64,000 nucleotides of DNA, from NCBI GenBank assembly GCA_021798985.1, contig JAJZBI010000007.1, forward strand, positions 1 through 64,000. The letters run 5' to 3'. Under the pieces are notes generated by a model that was not told the DNA's origin, did not search any database, and saw nothing but the letters and a program-made list of their open reading frames with translations. This DNA comes from Actinomycetes bacterium. GTDB lineage: Bacteria > Actinomycetota > Acidimicrobiia > Acidimicrobiales > Bog-793. Made by a program: the position numbers and the translations under genes. Below, piece after piece: positions 8,467-16,892 of this stretch (within the stretch, counting starts at the first letter, position 1; each line of letters begins with the position of its first letter).

Positions 8467-9666
8467 GTGCAGATTTCGGCCCTGGAGGTGCGCGTGTGCG
8501 ACCTCGAGCTCATCGCGGCGCTGCGCAGCGCCACGGTCGAGCATCGCCGGCGGCCGGTGGTCCTCGTGCGGGTCGTGCCGAGCGAGGGGCCAGAGGGCTG
8601 GGGGGAGTGCGCGGCGCTCGCCGAGCCGACCTACGCCTCGGAGTACGCGAACGGGGCGGCGGACGTGCTGGCGCGCTTTGTCCTGCCGCGCCTGCTCGCC
8701 GCCGGATCGCTCGATGCCGACGACCCCGCCGCCGATGCGATGGCGCGGCTCTCGGCGATCCGCGGGCACGCCATGGCCAAGGCGGCGGTCGAGATGGCGC
8801 TGCTCGATGCGCACCTGCGTGCCGAGCAGCGCTCGCTCGCCGAGCACCTCGGCGTCACCCGCCGATCCGTCCCGGCCGGCGCGACGATCTCGGCTGGCGA
8901 GCCCGAGGCGGTGCTCGCTGCGGCGAGCGCCGTCGCCGCCGCCGGCTATCGGCGCCTCAAGTGCAAGGTGGCGCCGGGGCGGGACGTGGCATCGGTCCGC
9001 GCGGTCGCCGAGGCCTACCCGCGCCTCGTGCTGAGCGTCGACGCGAACGGCAGCTATGACCTTTCCGACCCGGCGCACCGGCGCCGGCTCGAGGCCCTCG
9101 ACGGCCTGGGGCTGGCGGCGATCGAGCAGCCGCTTGCCCCAGGCGAGCTGGCGGGCCACGCCGAGCTCGCCCGGGTCCTCGACACGCCGGTGCTGCTCGA
9201 TGAGTCCGTCGAGGACCGGGCCGACCTCGAGGCGGCGATCGCCCGACACGCGCTCGACGGCCTGGCGCTGAAGCCCGGCCGCCTCGGCGGGATCCGCGCC
9301 GCCGTGGCGGCGCGCGACGCCGCGGTCGCCGCCGGGCTGCACCTCGCGATCGGCGGGATGTTCGAGACCGGCCTGGCGCGCGCCGCCCATCTCGTTGTGG
9401 CCGCGCTCGAGGGCTTCGACCTGCCCGGCGACCTCGGGGCGAGCGATCGCTACTTCGTCCCTGATCTCACCGAGGCCCACGAGCTGGTCGACGGTGAGCT
9501 CGTGGTGCCGACGGGCCCTGGCCTGGGTCGCCGGCCCGATCCCCTCCAGCTGTCCCGCTTGACGCGCGCGCTCGCCGTCGGCACGGCCGGCGCGAGCGTT
9601 GGCGAGGCGCTGACCTGGGTTCCTGCCCCCCCGTCGCGCCGCGGTCCGCGTAGACTCGAGGGGTGA
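8467..9666 (+). CDS. menC: o-Succinylbenzoate synthase (enolase superfamily)
   Basis: A 399-aa enzyme predicted to dehydrate SHCHC to o-succinylbenzoate in menaquinone synthesis. The residues of the superfamily line up: KCK (Lys165/Lys167), Asp192 in SVDANG, Glu220 in IEQP, Asp245 in LLDESVED and Lys269 in ALKPGRLGG. The C-terminal GGMFETGLARA and LPGDLGASDRYF are typical of the MenC/N-succinylamino acid racemase group, so racemase activity is the main alternative. GTG 8467 is chosen because it keeps the first beta-strand (ISALEVRV); GTG 8494 behind a GGAGG would cut it. It overlaps the next start by 4 bases. Confidence 0.85.
   Translation: MQISALEVRVCDLELIAALRSATVEHRRRPVVLVRVVPSEGPEGWGECAALAEPTYASEYANGAADVLARFVLPRLLAAGSLDADDPAADAMARLSAIRGHAMAKAAVEMALLDAHLRAEQRSLAEHLGVTRRSVPAGATISAGEPEAVLAAASAVAAAGYRRLKCKVAPGRDVASVRAVAEAYPRLVLSVDANGSYDLSDPAHRRRLEALDGLGLAAIEQPLAPGELAGHAELARVLDTPVLLDESVEDRADLEAAIARHALDGLALKPGRLGGIRAAVAARDAAVAAGLHLAIGGMFETGLARAAHLVVAALEGFDLPGDLGASDRYFVPDLTEAHELVDGELVVPTGPGLGRRPDPLQLSRLTRALAVGTAGASVGEALTWVPAPPSRRGPRRLEG
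9651..9656 (+). promoter_or_regulatory. TAGACT -10 box, leaderless type
   Basis: TAGACT followed by 6 bases and then GTG 9663. The transcript would begin at or next to the start codon. It lies inside the end of menC. Confidence 0.5.
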
Positions 9667-9971
9667 TGCGGCCGGGGTCGAGCGAGCGCAAGAAGCGGGC
9701 GGCAGAGCGCCGCCTCTTCGAGCTCCACGCCCGCATGACCGAGGCACGCGCCGAGCTCGAGATCGTCGAAGCGCAGCTCGCCGCCTTGTCGGAGGCCGCC
9801 GAGGAGGCGCGCGTCAAGATGCTCGTGTCCGAGACCGCCATCGCGCACCGGGAGTGGGACGAGGCGCGCCGCCACGAGGAGACCCTGCGCAAGAGCGCGC
9901 AGTGCACGCGCGCGGCGATCCTTGCGATGGAGCGCGAGCAGAACGCGCTCTTCGATTCGCTGGTGGTGTAA
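9663..9971 (+). CDS. Small coiled-coil protein
   Basis: 102 aa. Charged and helical with heptad-like Leu/Ala spacing over most of its length (for example ELHARMTEARAELEIVEAQL), so a coiled coil is likely. No signal peptide, no membrane segment, and no family recognised. GTG 9663 lies 6 bases after a TAGACT box (ATG 9666 is the next codon) and overlaps the menC stop, so it could be made from its own leaderless transcript or with menC. Confidence 0.65.
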   Translation: MMRPGSSERKKRAAERRLFELHARMTEARAELEIVEAQLAALSEAAEEARVKMLVSETAIAHREWDEARRHEETLRKSAQCTRAAILAMEREQNALFDSLVV

Positions 9972-10057
9972 GGGCGAACGGCCGGCTGACCCCGCTCGAC
10001 CGCCCGTCGCGTGCTCGCCGCACCACGCCGGCGGTTTCGCGGATGCCGGGCACCTCG

Positions 10058-10063
10058 TAGTCT
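10058..10063 (+). promoter_or_regulatory. TAGTCT -10 box for the ANTAR regulator
   Basis: TAGTCT about 72 bases before the TTG start at 10136. Transcription would start near 10070, giving a leader of about 65 bases that contains the GAAGGAG ribosome binding site. Confidence 0.4.
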
Positions 10064-10135
10064 GATGGCGCTTCCGCCGGCCGGGCGGGGGCATGGTCCG
10101 GGTGCGAACCCGCCGCATGGGAAGGAGCCACCTTC

Positions 10136-10735
10136 TTGGCCAGCACCGTCGTCATCGCCGAAGACGAGGCGATCGTCCGCCTCGACCTGCGGGAGATCCT
10201 CGAGGAAGAGGGCTACGAGGTGGTCGGCGAGACCGGCAGGGGCGACGAGGCCGTCGAGCTGGCGCACCAGCACCAGCCGGACCTCGTCATCCTCGACATC
10301 AAGATGCCGGGCATGGACGGCCTGACGGCTGCCCGCGAGATCAACGCGGTGCGCCGCAGCGCCGTGCTCGTGCTCACCGCCTTCAGCCAGCGCAGCCTGA
10401 TCGAACAGGCGCGCGACGCCGGGGCGCTCGCCTATCTGGTCAAGCCCTTCCAGAAAGAGGAGCTCCTGCCGGCGATCGAGGTCGCGCTCGGCCGCTTTGC
10501 CGAGCTGAAGGCGCTCGAGGAGGAGAACGCCTCGCTCGCCGACGACTCGGCGCGGGCCAAAGAGCAGCTCGAGACGCGGCGCTGGGTGGATCGCGCCAAG
10601 GGCAAGCTGATGGACGACCACGGGATGAAAGAGAGCGACGCCTTCTCGTTCATCCAGCGCCAGGCGATGGGCAAGCGCACGACGATGCGGGAGATCGCCC
10701 GCCAGGTCGTCGAGGGCGAGCTCGCGCCGGACTAG
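10136..10735 (+). CDS. ANTAR-domain response regulator, PdtaR-like
   Basis: A 199-aa regulator with an N-terminal receiver domain and a C-terminal ANTAR RNA-binding domain. Phosphoacceptor Asp54 is in VILDIKMPGMDG, with acidic Glu9/Asp10/Glu11 near the N-terminus. ANTAR spans about 135-190 (WVDRAKGKLMDDHGMKE then AFSFIQRQAM). Proteins of this layout, such as mycobacterial PdtaR, act by antitermination at two-stem RNA hairpins. TTG 10136 is preceded by GAAGGAG at 10121-10127. No cognate kinase gene adjoins it. It converges on the histidine kinase with only 10 bases between stops. Confidence 0.9.
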   Translation: MASTVVIAEDEAIVRLDLREILEEEGYEVVGETGRGDEAVELAHQHQPDLVILDIKMPGMDGLTAAREINAVRRSAVLVLTAFSQRSLIEQARDAGALAYLVKPFQKEELLPAIEVALGRFAELKALEEENASLADDSARAKEQLETRRWVDRAKGKLMDDHGMKESDAFSFIQRQAMGKRTTMREIARQVVEGELAPD

Positions 10736-10745
10736 CGCGTCCGCC

Positions 10746-12032
10746 CTAGCGGCCCGCGGCGCGGGCGAGGGGCCAGCGGACCTGCATGCTCGCGCCGCCG
10801 AGCGCCGCGTCGCCGACCTTGAACTCGCCACCGGAGGAGTTGACGATGGCATCGGCGATCGCCAGGCCGAGTCCGGCGCCGCTCGCCTGGCCGAAGGCGC
10901 TCGGCGCCGCGTCGCCACGCCGGAAGCGCTCGAAGATCTCCTCGCGCAACGCCTCGGGGATCCCCGGTCCTGAGTCCTCCACCGCCAGCAGGCCGCGGTG
11001 GCCATCGGTGGCGACCCGCACCTCGATGACGCCACCTGGTGGGCTGTAGCGACAGGCGTTGTCGAGCAGGACCGAGGTGAGGCGCTCGAGCCAGAGCCCT
11101 TCGACCTCGACGAGGGGGCCCTCGTCGTGATCGTGGTCGAACCCCTCGGCGCAAAAGCTGAGCTGCTGGCGCTTCTTGGCGGCGATCGCGCCGAAGCGGT
11201 CCACGCCCTCGGCGGCGATGGCGGCCAGCGCCACTGCCTCGCGCTCGCCATCTTGGGGCTCGGCGTCGAAGCGGGCGAGGAACAACAGGTCCTCGACGAT
11301 GCCGCGCAGACGGTGCCCCTCGGCCGCCACGCGTTCGAGCGCCGCGCGATAGGCGGCCGCGTCACGCTGGTTCGACAGGGCGAGGCCGACCTCGGCCTCG
11401 ATCACGCTGAGCGGGGTGCGCAGCTCGTGGGAGGCGTCCGCGGCAAAGGCCAGCTGGCGCTGGTGCGCCCGCTCGACCGGGCCGGCGGCGAAGCGGCCGA
11501 CGGCCAGGGCGGCGAGGTAGACGCCGACGAGGAGGAAGGGGGCGACCACGCCCTCGGCGAGCAGGAGGGCGTCGAGCACGCGTTGGTCGCCCTTGGTGCT
11601 GCTGGCGACGATGACCGCGCCACCGGGCAGCGACGCGCCCTCGATGCGCAGCGCCTCGCCGTTGATCTGGCGGGTCCCGAGCGCGCGCACGCCCCAGTCG
11701 GCGCGCGGCAGCGGCGGGGTGCTCGAGGTGAGCGCCACGGCGACCCGGGCGTCGTTCGGCACCCACCAGGACAGCACGGGCGCGTCGTCGACGTCCCGGT
11801 CGCCATCGGCGACCGGGACGAGGTTGGTGCCGCTCGGCCCGAGCGCCCGGAACGAGCTGCGCAGCTGGAGCAGGCTCGCCTCGAGGCGCACGTCGACGTT
11901 GTGCAGGGCGCGCTCGTGCGCGAGCACGTCGACGATGCCGCAGACCACGGCGTAGACCCCGAGCACCACCAGCGCCGCCGCCGCGGCCACCTGCTGGGCC
12001 CGGCGCTGCAGGCTGACCGGGCGGTGGCGCAC
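10746..12032 (-). CDS. Sensor histidine kinase
   Basis: 428 aa, membrane-bound. One transmembrane helix at about 13-36, an extracytoplasmic region of about 120 aa, a second helix at about 155-180, then a cytoplasmic kinase core. The phosphoacceptor is His202 in DASHELRTPLS, with the N box (LLDNACRYSPPGG), G1 (VEDSGPGIPEA) and G2 (GAGLGLAIADAIV). GTG start, 2 bases after the stop of the OmpR-type regulator, its partner. The signal is unknown; the adjacent divergent DoxX-like/Rieske gene is a candidate target. Confidence 0.92.
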   Translation of the reverse strand: MRHRPVSLQRRAQQVAAAAALVVLGVYAVVCGIVDVLAHERALHNVDVRLEASLLQLRSSFRALGPSGTNLVPVADGDRDVDDAPVLSWWVPNDARVAVALTSSTPPLPRADWGVRALGTRQINGEALRIEGASLPGGAVIVASSTKGDQRVLDALLLAEGVVAPFLLVGVYLAALAVGRFAAGPVERAHQRQLAFAADASHELRTPLSVIEAEVGLALSNQRDAAAYRAALERVAAEGHRLRGIVEDLLFLARFDAEPQDGEREAVALAAIAAEGVDRFGAIAAKKRQQLSFCAEGFDHDHDEGPLVEVEGLWLERLTSVLLDNACRYSPPGGVIEVRVATDGHRGLLAVEDSGPGIPEALREEIFERFRRGDAAPSAFGQASGAGLGLAIADAIVNSSGGEFKVGDAALGGASMQVRWPLARAAGR

Positions 12033-12034
12033 GG

Positions 12035-12703
12035 CTAGGCGGGCACGAGGCGGTAGCCGGCGCCGCGCACCGTCTCGATGCGGGCCTCGCAGCCAGCGAG
12101 CTTGGCCCGAAGGCGCGCCACGTGGACCTCGATCGTGTTGGAGCCGACCGCCTCGACCTCATCGGGCCAGGCCTGCAGGGCGATGGAGCGGCGCGCCACG
12201 ATCGAGGGCGAGCGCCGGGCCAGCAGCTCCAAGAGCGCGAATTCCCGGGCCGTCAGCGCCACCGGGCCGGCCGGCCCGTGCGCCTCGCGCGTGGCGGGGT
12301 CGAGGACGAGGCCGCCGCAGCGAAGCTGCGGGGCGCGCTCCCCGCCCGGGCGGCGCAACAGGGCGCGCACCCGGGCGAGGAGCTCGGCGTAGTCGAAGGG
12401 CTTGACGAGGTAGTCGTCCGCGCCGGCGTCGAGCGCCTGGACGCGGTCCGAGGTCGCATCGCGGGCGGTCAGCATCAAAAAAGGCGTCTGGAGCTGGCGC
12501 GCCCGGGCGGCGGTCAGCACCTCGAGGCCCGAGCGCCCGGGCAGGCGCCAGTCGCAGATGCACAACGCGTACTCATAGGCCCGCAGGTGCTCGAGGGCCG
12601 ACTCGCCGTCGGCCACGGCATCGAGCACGTAGCCCTCCTCGTTGAGGCCGCGCGACAACACATCGCGCAGCGCCGCGTCGTCTTCGACCACCAGCAGGCG
12701 CAC
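12035..12703 (-). CDS. OmpR/PhoB-family response regulator
   Basis: 222 aa. Receiver domain with Glu7/Asp8/Asp9, phosphoacceptor Asp51 in CICDWRLPG and Lys in VKPFDYAEL, then a C-terminal winged helix ending VRGAGYRLVPA. GTG start. First gene of a two-gene unit with the kinase downstream, divergent from the DoxX-like/Rieske gene 92 bases away. Confidence 0.93.
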   Translation of the reverse strand: MRLLVVEDDAALRDVLSRGLNEEGYVLDAVADGESALEHLRAYEYALCICDWRLPGRSGLEVLTAARARQLQTPFLMLTARDATSDRVQALDAGADDYLVKPFDYAELLARVRALLRRPGGERAPQLRCGGLVLDPATREAHGPAGPVALTAREFALLELLARRSPSIVARRSIALQAWPDEVEAVGSNTIEVHVARLRAKLAGCEARIETVRGAGYRLVPA

Positions 12704-12782
12704 GCCGCCATTGTGGCGCCAATTCTCCCCGGCGACGGCGCGTCGCGCCTGGTGCTTCAGGTGCGCGTCAGCTGGCGCTCTC

Positions 12783-12788
12783 TAGCCT
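12783..12788 (+). promoter_or_regulatory. TAGCCT -10 box, leaderless type
   Basis: TAGCCT with 6 bases before GTG 12795. This placement is the reason for preferring GTG 12795 over the upstream TTG 12789. Confidence 0.5.
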
Positions 12789-12794
12789 TTGCCC

Positions 12795-13880
12795 GTGATC
12801 GGCCCGAGCCGCCCGCCAGGAGGAGGGGCCGGCGCGCCGTTGCGCCGGGGGCTTCGCGCCGCGCTGGCGCTGCTGCGCGGCGTCCTCGGCGCCGCCTTCG
12901 TCCTCGCCGGGCTGGCGGCCCTGGCAACGCCCGAGCTCTTCGATACCTCCGGGCGCGGTTCGTTCCACGCCCAGCTGCTCGGCGCCGCCCAGGCGAGCGC
13001 CACCGGGGGCTTGCTCCGGGCGCTCGCGCACGTGGCGACGCCGGCCGCCGCCCTCGTCGCCACCGCCATGGTGGCGCTCGGGCTCGCGGCGCTCGCCGGC
13101 GTGTTGGTGCGCCCGGCGGCCCTCGTTGGGATCGCGCTCTCCATCGTGGCCCTCCTCGGCGTGCCCGTCGCCCATCTTGGGCCGCCGAGCGCGCTCGGCG
13201 CGCTCGTGGCCTGGTCGGTGCTCTTGGCCGGCGGCCCGGGAGCGGGCTCGCTCGAGGCGCTCGTGGCCCGGCGCGGCGCGACGCGTCGCGAGCCGTCCTC
13301 GGCGAGTGCCCCGGCGATCAGCCGGCGCTCGGCCCTCGGTGCCCTCGGCGCGCTCGGCGCGCTCCTCGTCGTCACGGACGCGCTGGCCGCCCGGCTGGTC
13401 GCGCCCGGGGACACGGCGCCCGGCACGGCCTCGGGTGCTGCGGCGTCTGGCGCAACGGCACCGGGCGGTCCGGACCAGGCCGCCGCGGCGGGAGCGGCGC
13501 CGGCGCTGCCGGTCGACGGGCGGGTGGGCGGCGCGGACGCCGCGCTCCAGGCGGCCGCCAGCCCTCCCGCCGGCACACCGCTCGGGCTCGCCGCTGAGGT
13601 GCCTGTCGGCGGGGCGGCGAGCTTCACTGATCCGGCCCAGGGCATTCCCGCCTTCGTGGTCCAGCCCGAGCGGGGCGTCTTCCGGGCCTTCTCGGCGGTC
13701 TGCACCCACGCCGGCTGCCAGGTGGGCTTCGAGCAAGCCGAAGAGCAGTTCGTCTGTCCCTGCCACGGCGCCGTCTTCGACGCCGCGACCGGTGCCGTGA
13801 TCCAGGGCCCGGCGACGCGCCCGCTCGCGTCGATCCCGCTCGCGCTCGGGGCGAACGGCGAGCTGTACGTCGACGGCTGA
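12795..13880 (+). CDS. DoxX-like membrane domain fused to a Rieske [2Fe-2S] domain
   Basis: 361 aa. Residues 1-145 contain four hydrophobic segments resembling DoxX/DoxD-type membrane proteins. A twin-arginine-like SRRSALGALGALGALLVV follows at about 175, then an Ala/Gly/Pro-rich linker. The C-terminal Rieske domain has CTHAGC (about 302) and CPCHGAVFD (about 321), the two Cys-His pairs for a [2Fe-2S] cluster. The second hydrophobic stretch probably exports the Rieske domain in the Tat manner. It suggests a membrane redox protein passing electrons to or from quinone. The fusion is seen; the reaction is inference. Divergent from a two-component system that may control it. Confidence 0.75.
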   Translation: MIGPSRPPGGGAGAPLRRGLRAALALLRGVLGAAFVLAGLAALATPELFDTSGRGSFHAQLLGAAQASATGGLLRALAHVATPAAALVATAMVALGLAALAGVLVRPAALVGIALSIVALLGVPVAHLGPPSALGALVAWSVLLAGGPGAGSLEALVARRGATRREPSSASAPAISRRSALGALGALGALLVVTDALAARLVAPGDTAPGTASGAAASGATAPGGPDQAAAAGAAPALPVDGRVGGADAALQAAASPPAGTPLGLAAEVPVGGAASFTDPAQGIPAFVVQPERGVFRAFSAVCTHAGCQVGFEQAEEQFVCPCHGAVFDAATGAVIQGPATRPLASIPLALGANGELYVDG

Positions 13881-13919
13881 GTGACCCGATCACCGGCGGC
13901 CCGCCGGCCAGCGGGGCCA

Positions 13920-13925
13920 TAGCAT
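13920..13925 (+). promoter_or_regulatory. TAGCAT -10 box of polA, leaderless type
   Basis: TAGCAT with 7 bases before GTG 13933. No ribosome binding site is visible in that space. Confidence 0.5.
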
Positions 13926-13932
13926 CGCCTCA

Positions 13933-16683
13933 GTGGCCAGCTACCTCCTCCTCGACGGGCACTCGCTTGCGTTCCGGGCCTGGTTCGCCCTGCAAGAGAC
14001 GGGCATGCAGACCAGCTCGGGCCAACAGACCCAGGCCGTTTACGGCTTCGTCTCGATGTTCACCAAGTTGCTCGCCGACCAGGCGCCCGACGGCGCGGCG
14101 GTCGCCTTCGACCGGCCCGAGCCGACCTTTCGCGACGAGCTCGCGCCGCACTACAAGGCGGGCCGGCCTCCCACACCCGAGCCGCTCACCGAGCAGTTCG
14201 GCTTGATCCGCGAGTTCGTGATGCTGCTCGGCCTGCCGATCGTCGAGGTGGCGGGCTATGAGGCCGACGACGTCCTCGCCACCTTGGCCGGCCAGCTGGC
14301 GCGCCGCGGCGACGACGTCGTCATCGTGACGGGGGACCGCGACGCCTTCCAGCTGGTCAGCGACCCTCACGTCAAGGTCCTCTACAACAAGCGCGGCGTG
14401 TCGGACTACGCGCTCTATGACGAAGCGGGGATCTTCGAGCGCTGCGGGGTCCCGCCCGAGCGCTACCCGCTGCTCGCCGCGCTGCGCGGCGACCCTTCTG
14501 ACAACCTGCCCGGCGTGCCGGGGGTGGGGGAGAAGACGGCCGCCAAGCTCGTCACCGCGTACGGCGACCTCGACGCGCTCTTCGCCGACCTCGGGGCGCT
14601 CACGCCGAAGCTGCGTGAGAACCTGGCGGCTCACGAGGCCCAGGTCCGCCTCAACGCCGTGTTGACCCCGGCGGTGCGTGACGTCCCGGTCGAGTGCGAC
14701 CTCGAGTCCTTCCGCCTCGGCGCCGACGACCGCGAGGGCCTCGCCCGGCTGCTCTCCTTCTTGGAGATGCGGGCGCTGCGCGACCGCCTCTTCGCCGTGC
14801 TCGACGAGCTGGCGGCGCGCCGCGCCGGCAGCCCGCTTTCCGCGGTGGCGCCGGTGGCGGCCACCGTGGCGCTGCCGGTGCTGCGCTGCACGTCGATCGA
14901 CGAGGCGCTCGGTTGGCTCGCCGCGCTCGAGAAGTCGCCCGAGCGGGCCGTGATGCTCGAGCCGTCCTTTGCGGGCGTGCCCGGCCGCAGCGAGCTGCGC
15001 GGCCTGGCGGTGTTCGAAGCGGGCGGGGACGCGGTCGGCTTCCTCCCCGGTGCGCTCGTGGCCGAGCCGGCGCTGATCGCCGCCCTCGACCGCCTCGCCG
15101 TCGGCCGGCCCGGGGGTCGGCTGGTGGGCCACCGGCTGAAGGAGCTGCTGCGCGCCCTATTGCCGCTCGGGCTGTCGGGCAACGGGGTGCTGATGGACAC
15201 GGCGGTCGCCGCCTACCTCGTCGACCCGGCCGAGGGCCAGGCCAGCCTCGAGCACCTCGCCGAGCGCGCGGGGCTTGCGCCCCCTGGCGGCGAGCTCGCC
15301 CCAGACGGCGCGGGGGCGAGCGAGCAGCTCGGCTTCGCGCTCGAGGCGGACGCGGCGGCTGCGCGGGACCCGCTCGACGAGCTGGCGGCGCGCACCGCCG
15401 AGCGCGCCCAGGTGCTCGTCGGCGTCGGCGACTACCTCAACGCCGCGCTGCGCGACGCGGGGGCGCTCGAGCTGTTCGTCGAGGTCGAGCGGCCCTTGAT
15501 CCGGGTGCTCGCCCGCATGGAGGTCACCGGCGTGGCGGTCGACCGCGAGCGCCTGGAGACGATCAATGGCGAGCTCACCGCCGAGGCCAAGCGCCTCGAG
15601 GCGGAGATCCACCACCTGGCCGGGGGCGAGTTCAACGTCAACTCGACGACCCAGCTTCGCTCGGTGCTCTACGAGCGGCTCGGCCTCAAGCCCCAGCGCA
15701 AGACCAAGACCGGGTACTCCACCGACGCCGCCACCTTGGAGAAGCTGCGCGAGGAGCACCCGGTCGTCGAGGCGCTCTTGCGCTATCGCGAGGTCGAGAA
15801 GCTGCGCTCGACCTATGGCGAGGGCCTGCTCGCCGAGGTCGCTGCTGACGGGCGCATCCACGCCAGCTTCAACCAGACCGTGGCACGCACCGGCCGGCTC
15901 TCCTCGGACCAGCCGAACCTGCACAACATCCCGGTGCGCAGCGAGGAGGGGCGGCGCTTTCGCGAAGCCTTCATCGCCCCGGCGGGCCACCGGCTGATCG
16001 TTGCCGACTACAACCAGATCGAGCTGCGCGTGATCGCGCACCTCGCGGAGGACCCGGGGTTGATCGCGGCCTTCGCCGAGGGCCGCGACATCCACACCGC
16101 GACCGCCGCGGCGGTCTTTGGCGTCGAGCCGTCGATGGTCACCCCGGCGATGCGCGCCAAGGCCAAGATGGTCTCCTACGGCCTCGCCTATGGCATGGAG
16201 GCCTACGGGCTCTCCCAGCGCCTCGCCATCCCGGTCGAGGAGGCGACCCAGATCCTCGACGGCTACTTTGCCGCCTTCCCGGCGGTGCGCGCCTACATGG
16301 ACCGCACGGTCGCCGAGGCGCGCCAGCGCGGCTACACCGAGACCGCCCTCGGGCGGCGCCGCTACCTGCCCGAGCTCGCCTCGACCAACTACCGCCTCCG
16401 CCAGGCGGCCGAGCGCCAGGCGATGAACGCCGGCATCCAGGGGCTCGCCGCCGACCTGTTCAAGCTGGCGCTGGTGCGCCTCGACGCCTCCCTCGAGCAC
16501 GAGGGGCTCGCCAGCCGCATCGTCTTGCAGGTCCACGACGAGATCCTGCTCGAGGTGCCCGACGAGGAGGCCGAGGCGGCCCGGCGCCTGACGCTCTTGG
16601 CGATGGGCGGCGCCTTCGCGCTGTCGGTGCCGCTCGAGGTGAACCTCGCCGAGGGGGCGACCTGGGCGGCGGCCAAGGGCTGA
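13933..16683 (+). CDS. polA: DNA polymerase I
   Basis: 916 aa. N-terminal 5'-3' exonuclease with DGHSLAFRAWF, YEADDVLATLA, GDRDAFQL and GDPSDNLPGVPG. C-terminal family A polymerase with motif A DYNQIELRVIAHL, motif B KAKMVSYGLAYG and motif C QVHDEILLEV. The middle domain lacks the 3'-5' exonuclease acids: where E. coli has FDTETD this protein has VMLEPSF, so proofreading is expected to be absent, as in mycobacterial and Taq Pol I. It fills gaps after excision repair and removes Okazaki primers. Leaderless-type GTG start. Confidence 0.96.
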   Translation: MASYLLLDGHSLAFRAWFALQETGMQTSSGQQTQAVYGFVSMFTKLLADQAPDGAAVAFDRPEPTFRDELAPHYKAGRPPTPEPLTEQFGLIREFVMLLGLPIVEVAGYEADDVLATLAGQLARRGDDVVIVTGDRDAFQLVSDPHVKVLYNKRGVSDYALYDEAGIFERCGVPPERYPLLAALRGDPSDNLPGVPGVGEKTAAKLVTAYGDLDALFADLGALTPKLRENLAAHEAQVRLNAVLTPAVRDVPVECDLESFRLGADDREGLARLLSFLEMRALRDRLFAVLDELAARRAGSPLSAVAPVAATVALPVLRCTSIDEALGWLAALEKSPERAVMLEPSFAGVPGRSELRGLAVFEAGGDAVGFLPGALVAEPALIAALDRLAVGRPGGRLVGHRLKELLRALLPLGLSGNGVLMDTAVAAYLVDPAEGQASLEHLAERAGLAPPGGELAPDGAGASEQLGFALEADAAAARDPLDELAARTAERAQVLVGVGDYLNAALRDAGALELFVEVERPLIRVLARMEVTGVAVDRERLETINGELTAEAKRLEAEIHHLAGGEFNVNSTTQLRSVLYERLGLKPQRKTKTGYSTDAATLEKLREEHPVVEALLRYREVEKLRSTYGEGLLAEVAADGRIHASFNQTVARTGRLSSDQPNLHNIPVRSEEGRRFREAFIAPAGHRLIVADYNQIELRVIAHLAEDPGLIAAFAEGRDIHTATAAAVFGVEPSMVTPAMRAKAKMVSYGLAYGMEAYGLSQRLAIPVEEATQILDGYFAAFPAVRAYMDRTVAEARQRGYTETALGRRRYLPELASTNYRLRQAAERQAMNAGIQGLAADLFKLALVRLDASLEHEGLASRIVLQVHDEILLEVPDEEAEAARRLTLLAMGGAFALSVPLEVNLAEGATWAAAKG

Positions 16684-16685
16684 CC

Positions 16686-16715
16686 GGCGCGCCCGCAGGT
16701 CCCACCGGGCGCGCC
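16686..16715 (+). terminator. Hairpin after polA
   Basis: A perfect 10-bp GC stem (16686-16695 with 16706-16715) with a 10-base loop, starting 3 bases after the polA stop. No U tract. Confidence 0.65.
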
Positions 16716-16758
16716 CTTCGAACGCGGCCTGCCCGGCGCCGTAACGAGCCCGCCGGTG

Positions 16759-16764
16759 TAGCAT
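16759..16764 (+). promoter_or_regulatory. TAGCAT -10 box and leader of rpsA
   Basis: TAGCAT about 128 bases before the rpsA ATG. A transcript from near 16771 would have a leader of about 120 bases with no good Shine-Dalgarno sequence, as is usual for S1 mRNA, where the leader structure serves autoregulation in other bacteria. Confidence 0.4.
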
Positions 16765-16892
16765 CGCGGCGGCCCTGTTCGCCAGGTGAGCTGCAGCGCA
16801 CCGGACCGGCCAACCCGTCCATTCCCAATCGCCCCGAGTCGACCGGCCGGCTGACGCGGGGCCATACCTGTCTGAAAGCAGATCCAACCCCT

